This document shows positions 1 through 4,269 of a DNA stretch of 6,779 nt, piece after piece. The stretch comes from Chloroflexota bacterium (GTDB lineage: Bacteria > Chloroflexota > Anaerolineae > B4-G1 > SLSP01), in contig JAAZNO010000441.1 of assembly GCA_012798275.1 (NCBI GenBank), positions 1 to 6,779 of the forward strand, in the 5' to 3' direction. Under the pieces are notes generated by a model that did no database searches, was not told the DNA's origin, and saw only the letters and a program-made list of their open reading frames with translations. The position numbers and the translations under genes are program-made. Each line of letters begins with the position of its first letter. The first letter of the stretch is position 1.

Positions 1-863
1 GGGAACAGCGCCATCCAGGCCTCCACCTCTTCCGGCGCGAGTCCCGCCTCCGTCTCCTTGTCCACGGTCAACGTCGCCGGAGGCTGAGGGCGCGTCTCGG
101 TTCGGGGGAGGCGCCGCGGCGGAAGGGGCCCTTCCGGCACATCGTGGAAGACTTCCAGCCAGTCCTCCACCTCCTCCGGCGAGACCGCCTCGGGTTTCCC
201 CGTGCGCGGGTCCAGGGACGGTGCCGGCTCCGGCGGGAGCGGGATGCCCAGGCGTTCCGCCAGGGTAGGCGCCGGGGGAGCTGCCGCCGGCGATTTCCTC
301 TCGGCGGGCGGCGCCTGGCGCTTCGGCGTGACTGGCGAGCTCGGCGGCGCCGGCGGCCTTGCAGGAATGGGACGGAGCTCGGGCAACGGCCGCCCCGGCC
401 GATCTACCGGCTCCGGGAAAACCTCCAGCCACTCCTGGACTTCAGTCGGCGAGGGATCGCGGGGTTTCTCCAGCGGCGGACGCGCGGCGGGCTGCAATTC
501 CAGCGCAAAATCCTGCGAGGTCACCACCCGCGCCCCGAGGCGCCGTGCAAAATCCAAAATCTCGCGGTCGGAGCTGACCACCGTCCAGTTGGCCGCGTCG
601 CGGAGCTTCTCCAGCCGCTTCATGATGATGCGATCGGCGGTGCTGCGCTTGTGTGCGGCGAAGATCACCTCCAGGTCGCTGCTGGAAAGCGTGCGAGAGT
701 AGCCGCCGGGGATGCCCCCGTCAAAGACAACGATGGCCTTGCGGCGCCGATGACCCAGCCAGCCCCGCAGCTTGAGGATCAACGCCACCTCGTCCTCCGG
801 GTCCTCAAGGCTGATGTCCGGCAGCGCCGCGATCAAATTGTGGCCGTCAATCAAAAAAGGCAT
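1..863 (-). CDS. YacP/Rae1-like NYN-domain ribonuclease with repeat-bearing Pro-rich tail (3' end cut by window)
   Basis: This minus-strand reading frame is open from the ATG at 863 to the window edge (287 full codons plus two bases, CC, so the next residue is Pro). Residues 1-125 look like a NYN/PIN-like nuclease domain of the YacP type (Bacillus Rae1 family, a ribosome-associated mRNA endonuclease). Visible signatures are LIDGHNLI (D6, N9), VVFDGG (D48), STADRIIMKRL (D77) and VVSSDREI (D99), so the acidic residues expected to bind metal are present. From about residue 126 the protein becomes a Pro/Ala/Arg/Glu-rich, probably disordered tail with three copies of a motif like SPEEVEDWLEVF. YacP proteins are usually about 170 residues, so the tail is an extension of at least 110 residues. 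The start is supported by GAGGGAGG just upstream. It lies 255 nt downstream of the MFS gene and probably has its own promoter. RNase activity is inferred from the family; the RNA target and the tail's role are unknown. Confidence 0.85.
   Translation of the reverse strand, partial: MPFLIDGHNLIAALPDISLEDPEDEVALILKLRGWLGHRRRKAIVVFDGGIPGGYSRTLSSSDLEVIFAAHKRSTADRIIMKRLEKLRDAANWTVVSSDREILDFARRLGARVVTSQDFALELQPAARPPLEKPRDPSPTEVQEWLEVFPEPVDRPGRPLPELRPIPARPPAPPSSPVTPKRQAPPAERKSPAAAPPAPTLAERLGIPLPPEPAPSLDPRTGKPEAVSPEEVEDWLEVFHDVPEGPLPPRRLPRTETRPQPPATLTVDKETEAGLAPEEVEAWMALF
3..452 (-). repeat. Three copies of a 12-residue acidic-aromatic motif within the NYN protein tail
   Basis: Three in-frame copies are visible: SPTEVQEWLEVF (residues 138-149, bases 417-452), SPEEVEDWLEVF (228-239, bases 147-182) and APEEVEAWMALF (276-287, bases 3-38). 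The shared pattern is [SA]P-x-E-V-x-x-W-[LM]-x-[VL]-F, which would form a short amphipathic helix capped by Ser/Ala-Pro. Copies start 90 and 48 residues apart, with Pro-rich linkers between them. Many codons differ synonymously between copies (for example GAA/GAG for Glu, TTT/TTC for Phe), so the similarity appears to be kept at the protein level rather than reflecting a fresh DNA duplication. The array may continue past the window edge. Confidence 0.8.
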
Positions 864-865
864 GG

Positions 866-873
866 CCTCCCTC
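866..873 (-). promoter_or_regulatory. Ribosome binding site of the NYN gene
   Basis: On the minus strand GAGGGAGG is followed by CC and then the ATG at 863. The spacer is 2 nt from the downstream GGAGG and 6 nt from the upstream GAGG, so the latter pairing is more conventional. It fixes the start of the partial NYN gene. Confidence 0.6.
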
Positions 874-884
874 GAAAATGGCCC

Positions 885-908
885 CGAATGAACACGAATT
901 TCACGAAT
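885..908 (-). repeat. Helically phased ATTCG triad upstream of the NYN gene
   Basis: On the minus strand the pentamer ATTCG occurs three times, at 908-904, 899-895 and 889-885, separated by TGAA and TGTTC. The periods are 9 and 10 nt, close to one helical turn, and the array ends 22 nt upstream of the NYN start codon. Similar ATTCGTG-rich strings are, from memory, widespread between genes in environmental bacterial genomes, so it may be a dispersed intergenic repeat rather than a dedicated operator. Confidence 0.5.
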
Positions 909-989
909 AAGATTAGAAATTCCTGGCCCCCGGGGCTGCTACGTCCTCAAACACCGCGCTCCAGCACGGTTGGCTCGTGTCGAACTGGT

Positions 990-1026
990 GAGCCGTCGCA
1001 GCCTCTGTTCACGACTCACACCTCAC
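990..1026. repeat. Dispersed intergenic repeat, copy A (37 bp)
   Basis: This segment begins GAGCCGTCGCAGCCTCTG on the plus strand and matches 2430-2466 at 33 of 37 positions without gaps; the first 28 bases match at 26. Two of the four differences are C/T exchanges, at repeat positions 8 and 19. It lies downstream of the MFS gene, whereas copy B lies upstream, so the two copies are direct repeats bracketing that gene 1,440 bp apart. Confidence 0.75.
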
Positions 1027-1034
1027 GACTCACA
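1009..1034. repeat. Tandem 12-bp direct repeat TCACGACTCACA
   Basis: Two perfect copies of TCACGACTCACA (1009-1020 and 1023-1034) are separated by CC, giving a 14-bp period, and are followed by a T5 tract. The first copy forms the right end of dispersed repeat copy A. Copy B has a diverged single version (TCACGACTCCCA), so the duplication is specific to this site. Confidence 0.75.
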
Positions 1035-1118
1035 TTTTTGTGCTTGCCCGGTGTGCGCCAGCACATAGCGTCTCCCCGGCAAATGGCGAGCCGGTGCGCA
1101 CGCGTGCCCCCGTCTCGG

Positions 1119-2375
1119 TCAAGCGACGCGCGCTTCGGAAGCGAGAATGCGCCACAGCATCAGCGCGGCGACAACTGCCAACCCCGCCCCAAAAAAGAAC
1201 GGCGCCGCCGGCCCAAAACCCGTCCAGCCGCCGATGCCCTGCCACAGCACCCCCGCGATCGCTGAAGCCGGGAATGCCGCCAATCCCACCGCGGCGTTGT
1301 ACACCCCATAGGCCGTGCCGCGCTTTTCCGCCGGCACCAGGTCGGCCACCAGCGCCTTCGCCGTGCCCTCTGCCATCCCGTAATAGACGCCATACAGCAC
1401 GTAGAGCGCCCACACCTGCCAGGCAGCGCTGGCAACCGCGAAGCCCAGGTAGATCACGCCATAGACAAGCCAGCCAAACACGATGAGGCGCCGCCGCCCG
1501 ATTTTATCGGAAAGCGCCCCCGCCGGGCCGGAAATGAGCGCATAGATGAGGTTGAAGGAAGCGACCATGAGCAGGACCTGCACCAGATCCAGCCCGCGCT
1601 CGCGGGCGCGCAACAACAGAAAAGCGTCGGAGGAATTGCCCAGGGTGAAGATGACGACCGCGCCCAGGAACCACAGGAAACGGCGGTCGAAGCCGGCCAG
1701 CGTGAGTTTAGGGGCGTTCTGTTGACGCACGGGCACTTCCCGCGCCCCGAACGCCAGCAAGAGCACCGCCAACACGGCGGGCAACAGGCTCCACCCCACG
1801 ATCGTGTGGAAAGTTCCCGCCGCCAGTTCGAACGCGCCGCGCTGCATCCGCCACAGCAACGCCGCCGCGATGAGGGTTCCCAACATCGCGCCGGCCGTGT
1901 CGCCCGCGCGATGCAGCCCGAAAGCCAGGCCCCGATGACGCTCGTCAATCGAATCGGCGACGAGGGCATCGCGGGGCGCCGTGCGCAATCCCTTCCCCAC
2001 CCGGTCGGTGACGCGGATCGCCATCACGCCGCCCCACGTCTGCGCGAACAGGTAGAAGGGCTTGCTCAACGTCGAGAGCGCATAGCCCGCCACGGCGAGC
2101 CACTTCCGCGCGCGCAATTTGTCCGAAATGTAGCCGGAGAAGACTTTGAGCAGGCTGGCGACGCTCTCAGCGATGCCCTCGACAAGGCCGATTACCGCTG
2201 TACTGGCGCCCAACACCGTCGTCAGAAAGAAAGGCAACAGGTGCACGAGCATCTCCGAGGAGACGTCGGTGAGGAAGCTGGTAAACGTGACCACCCACAC
2301 GTTACGCGGGAGGCTCTTCAGGGCTGAGCCCTTTTCAACAGAAGTCGCAGCGGATGTAACGGGTTGTGATGACAT
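1119..2375 (-). CDS. MFS transporter, substrate unknown
   Basis: This is a 418-residue integral membrane protein with about 12 hydrophobic segments in two halves, roughly residues 28-208 and 233-411, the usual length for a major facilitator superfamily carrier. The loop 2-3 signature GYISDKLRARKW (81-92) is repeated in the second half as GALSDKIGRRR (286-296), as expected for the duplicated 6+6 fold. Other family-like stretches are SFLTDVSSEM (33-42), DRVGKGLRTAPRDAL (124-138), the FGLHRAGDTAG segment (152-162) and GMAEGTAKALVADLVP (333-348). The DxSSEM and RVGKGLRTAPRDAL pattern matches a common uncharacterised MFS group seen in many bacteria and archaea; it is most likely a proton-coupled exporter, but no substrate can be assigned. 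The ATG at 2375 is the first start after an in-frame TAG, and AAGGAG lies upstream with a long 12-nt spacer. It is separated by 147 nt from the upstream glycosylation-type operon, so a functional link is unproven. Confidence 0.92.
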   Translation of the reverse strand: MSSQPVTSAATSVEKGSALKSLPRNVWVVTFTSFLTDVSSEMLVHLLPFFLTTVLGASTAVIGLVEGIAESVASLLKVFSGYISDKLRARKWLAVAGYALSTLSKPFYLFAQTWGGVMAIRVTDRVGKGLRTAPRDALVADSIDERHRGLAFGLHRAGDTAGAMLGTLIAAALLWRMQRGAFELAAGTFHTIVGWSLLPAVLAVLLLAFGAREVPVRQQNAPKLTLAGFDRRFLWFLGAVVIFTLGNSSDAFLLLRARERGLDLVQVLLMVASFNLIYALISGPAGALSDKIGRRRLIVFGWLVYGVIYLGFAVASAAWQVWALYVLYGVYYGMAEGTAKALVADLVPAEKRGTAYGVYNAAVGLAAFPASAIAGVLWQGIGGWTGFGPAAPFFFGAGLAVVAALMLWRILASEARVA

Positions 2376-2387
2376 GGGAAATTCGAT

Positions 2388-2393
2388 CTCCTT
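2388..2393 (-). promoter_or_regulatory. Ribosome binding site of the MFS gene
   Basis: AAGGAG on the minus strand, within AGAAGGAGAT, lies 12 nt before the ATG at 2375. The spacer is longer than usual, but an in-frame TAG immediately upstream of the motif and the absence of another ATG, GTG or TTG between them leave 2375 as the best start. Confidence 0.55.
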
Positions 2394-2419
2394 CTAAACT
2401 AAAATAGAACTCAGTGAAC

Positions 2420-2453
2420 CGTGAGTAGAGAGCCGTTGCAGCCTCTGCTCACG
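2420..2453. repeat. Imperfect 11-bp hairpin overlapping repeat copy B
   Basis: On the plus strand CGTGAGTAGAG (2420-2430) faces CTCTGCTCACG (2443-2453) across a 12-nt loop, giving 10 Watson-Crick pairs out of 11. The odd pair is T-G on plus, which an RNA read from plus could form as a wobble; in the MFS transcript (minus) it would be a C-A mismatch. It lies 45-78 nt upstream of the MFS start. No T tract follows on either strand, so it is not a standard intrinsic terminator; a leader structure or a feature of the dispersed repeat is more likely. Confidence 0.5.
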
Positions 2454-2466
2454 ACTCCCAGCTCAC
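2430..2466. repeat. Dispersed intergenic repeat, copy B (37 bp)
   Basis: This copy begins GAGCCGTTGCAGCCTCTG on plus and matches 990-1026 at 33 of 37 positions. It sits in the upstream leader of the MFS gene. Its left flank completes a strong hairpin here, whereas the corresponding flank of copy A is unrelated, so the conserved unit is the 37-bp core and not the hairpin as a whole. Confidence 0.75.
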
Positions 2467-2522
2467 CTTTCATTTGCGGCGGGATTTTATCCCCAGCCAG
2501 CACACCGCCTTTCATTTTCCCC

Positions 2523-4259
2523 TCAGGGAACGGACGGCAGTTTTGCCCACAGGACCACAGGGCCGATCTGTGGGGCGAAGGGCGACCGTCGGTAAAAATA
2601 CCACGCCAGGGGATGGCTGCACACGGGGGGAAAGACGCCCGGCTCGCAGCCGGGAATCCCGCCGCCGCTCTGCAGCGTCACGCCAAAGGTCATCCCACGA
2701 TAGGCCGCGCGCGCCTCCGCCGGCGGGGTGACGTCTTCCAGGGTGAGCACCAGCTCCGGCTCGTCAGCGGGCCACGCCGCGACGCGACGCAACGCCGGAG
2801 AGGGCAAGGCCCAGGTCAGCACCGCCCAAACGTCGGTGAGCGCCGGGTCACTTTCCACCACGGTCAGATACGGCATTTCAGGGCTGAGCGCGCGAGCGAC
2901 GCGCAGATCCTCGACGGTGCGCTGCAGGCCACGCACGTCGTCCGACACGCCGATTGCGACCAGCGGTTCCGCCGGATTTCCTGGCCGGACGTAAGCGACG
3001 CCGGCGGCGAAGCCCACCTGCAGCAGACACAGGGCTACCATCACGCCACCCGCCAGCCCCTTCAGCGCCCGACGCGGCTCCTGGAGTGTGGCAAAGCCGG
3101 CGGCCATCAATGCCTGAATGACCCCCACCAGCCCCACCAGCGGCAGTTCGAGCCCGTTGGCATAGGCAGGAGCGCCGGCCTGCCGCAACAACACCAACAC
3201 GGTGAAGGCCCACAACACGCTGCCCAGAGCCACATGCACCCACGCCAGCCAGCCTCCCGCCGTGAGACGCCGCGGCAGGAGCAGGTGCTGCACGGCCCAG
3301 CCGCCCAGCAACGCCAGCGGCAACAGCGGCGCCAGGAAAGCTGCCGCGTCTGCGCCGGGGCGCGCCACCACCAGTGCCGTCGCCAGCACCGCCCAGGCAC
3401 CCAAGGCCACGAGCTGCGACTGTCGCTTCCGCACCGCCAGTCCCAATCCCACCGCGGCGAGGAACAACGCCAGCGGCTCATACAGGCCCAGCAACAACGG
3501 ATGGACGAACGGCGTTGACGTCATGCGCCATTCCCGCAGCCAGGCCGCCAGCCCCTCGACGGGACCGGCCCAGCCGTTCCAACGCCATCCCCCTCCCAGG
3601 GAAATCAGCAGCGCAGCGAGAAGCCCCGCCCCAACGGCGCGCAGGCAGCTCCGCTTGAAAGTGATGGGCGTCCTTTCCACCCAGTGCCACGCCGCCCAGG
3701 CAATCAGACCCGCCAAAAGCACATCGTAGAAGGAGGGACCGCCCGTGAGCCCCACCGCCAGCCCGACGCCCAGCAGCCCAGCCCGGCGACGCTCGTCCGC
3801 CTCAGCCATGAACAGCGCCGTGATCACTCCCACGCCGCCGAGCGTCCCCAACGCGGCCCCACTCACCTGCCGCGAGACGGAAAGAGCGACGGGCGAGAGC
3901 AGCAAGAGGACCGTCGCACTCCACGCCGCGCACGTCGGCGGGATGTCGGCGCGCTCGGGCAAAGCCAGCGTCTTGCGCCAGAGCCAGGGCGTCAACGCCA
4001 GCAACACGCCGGCCGCCGCCGGCAGCAGGCGCGCTATCCCGCTGCCGCTGCCGAACAGCCAGAACAGCGCCGCATTGCCTATCAACAACAACGGACTGGC
4101 CGTCGCCACAGGCCACACGCCCTCCTGAACCGCCGACCGCGCCTCCAACGCCAGGCGCGCTTCAGCCGGCGTGAGGAGCGCCGCACCCAGCGCGCTCCAG
4201 CGCGTGAGCAGCAGCACGACCAGCGCTCCCATCCAATACCAACGCCAGGACTTGGACAT
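2523..4259 (-). CDS. TIGR03663-like GT-C-fold membrane protein (Agl23-type), partner of the DUF2298 protein
   Basis: This 578-residue protein has about 13 hydrophobic segments (residues 10-423) and a soluble C-terminal region (about 424-578). It resembles the TIGR03663 family, which is distantly similar to protein O-mannosyltransferases and usually encoded beside DUF2298 proteins; some databases name it after archaeal Agl23. Supporting stretches are LTPAEARLALEARSAVQEG (29-47), in the place of the first acidic loop of GT-C enzymes; LLLLSPVALSVSRQ (118-131); the GWRWNGWAGPVEGL segment (224-237); and NPAEPLVAIGVSDDVRGLQ (428-446), a family-like start of the C-terminal domain. The usual acidic residue after the SR motif is absent (SRQVSGA), so catalysis is uncertain. 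Two cysteines, C538 and C547, may form a disulfide outside the membrane. The start at 4259 is chosen over 4307 because AGGAGG lies directly before it and the longer form would overlap the upstream gene by 38 nt with a non-conserved-looking extension. Confidence 0.82.
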   Translation of the reverse strand: MSKSWRWYWMGALVVLLLTRWSALGAALLTPAEARLALEARSAVQEGVWPVATASPLLLIGNAALFWLFGSGSGIARLLPAAAGVLLALTPWLWRKTLALPERADIPPTCAAWSATVLLLLSPVALSVSRQVSGAALGTLGGVGVITALFMAEADERRRAGLLGVGLAVGLTGGPSFYDVLLAGLIAWAAWHWVERTPITFKRSCLRAVGAGLLAALLISLGGGWRWNGWAGPVEGLAAWLREWRMTSTPFVHPLLLGLYEPLALFLAAVGLGLAVRKRQSQLVALGAWAVLATALVVARPGADAAAFLAPLLPLALLGGWAVQHLLLPRRLTAGGWLAWVHVALGSVLWAFTVLVLLRQAGAPAYANGLELPLVGLVGVIQALMAAGFATLQEPRRALKGLAGGVMVALCLLQVGFAAGVAYVRPGNPAEPLVAIGVSDDVRGLQRTVEDLRVARALSPEMPYLTVVESDPALTDVWAVLTWALPSPALRRVAAWPADEPELVLTLEDVTPPAEARAAYRGMTFGVTLQSGGGIPGCEPGVFPPVCSHPLAWYFYRRSPFAPQIGPVVLWAKLPSVP

Positions 4260-4262
4260 AGG

Positions 4263-4268
4263 CCTCCT
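4263..4268 (-). promoter_or_regulatory. Ribosome binding site deciding the start of the GT-C-like gene
   Basis: The minus strand reads TAG (stop of the DUF2298 gene), C, AGGAGG, CCT, ATG. The perfect AGGAGG lies in the 10-nt gap between the genes with a short 3-nt spacer. It supports the start at 4259 and suggests translational coupling of the two genes. Confidence 0.7.
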
Positions 4269-4269
4269 G

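Larger units (their letters stand above)
864..1118. other. Intergenic region between MFS and NYN genes, rich in short repeats
   Basis: This is 255 nt without a credible gene; the Arg/Pro-rich frames crossing it on the plus strand look like chance openings. Going downstream in the minus direction it holds a palindromic GC stretch just past the MFS stop (GTGCGCAC at 1094-1101 overlapping GCACGCGTGC at 1098-1107). Next come a 12-bp tandem duplication (1009-1034), a copy of the 37-bp dispersed repeat (990-1026), a 5-bp inverted repeat GGCTC/GAGCC (972-976 with 990-994), an AT-richer patch around 900-922, and the ATTCG triad (885-908). No stem followed by a T run is present in either direction, so I see no intrinsic terminator for the MFS gene. 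Confidence 0.6.
2376..2522. other. Intergenic leader of the MFS gene and 3' flank of the GT-C-like gene
   Basis: This 147-nt gap contains, in minus-strand order, a small perfect inverted repeat GGGAT-TTT-ATCCC (2481-2493 on plus) with no following T run, then repeat copy B overlapping an 11-bp imperfect hairpin (2420-2453). An AT-rich patch around 2394-2410 follows, including TATTTT with four of six matches to a -10 box, and then the MFS ribosome binding site. The decamer CCTTTCATTT occurs twice on plus (2466-2475 and 2508-2517). No good -35 box sits at 16-18 nt from TATTTT, so the promoter is only suggested. Confidence 0.5.

Noticed and set aside
970..996. Possible tRNA T-arm because the minus strand contains CACCAGTTCGACACG
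   Set aside because: The bases flanking the GTTCGA-like loop do not form a 5-bp T stem, and no acceptor, anticodon arm or CCA end fits around it.
1094..1107. Overlapping palindromes GTGCGCAC and GCACGCGTGC just past the MFS stop
   Set aside because: Short self-complementary GC strings are expected at this base composition, and there is no T tract or repeated arrangement to indicate a terminator or operator.
144..1265. 373-residue plus-strand frame spanning the NYN gene and the intergenic region
   Set aside because: Arg-rich, no domain, crosses an intergenic region with repeats and overlaps two convincing minus-strand genes; treated as a chance open frame.
2481..2493. GGGAT-TTT-ATCCC inverted repeat downstream of the GT-C-like gene as terminator
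   Set aside because: Only a 5-bp stem with a 3-nt loop, and no T tract follows it in the minus direction.
2421..3518. 365-residue plus-strand frame antisense to the GT-C-like gene
   Set aside because: Gln/His/Arg-rich low-complexity product, starts within the dispersed repeat region and shows no motif or ribosome binding site.
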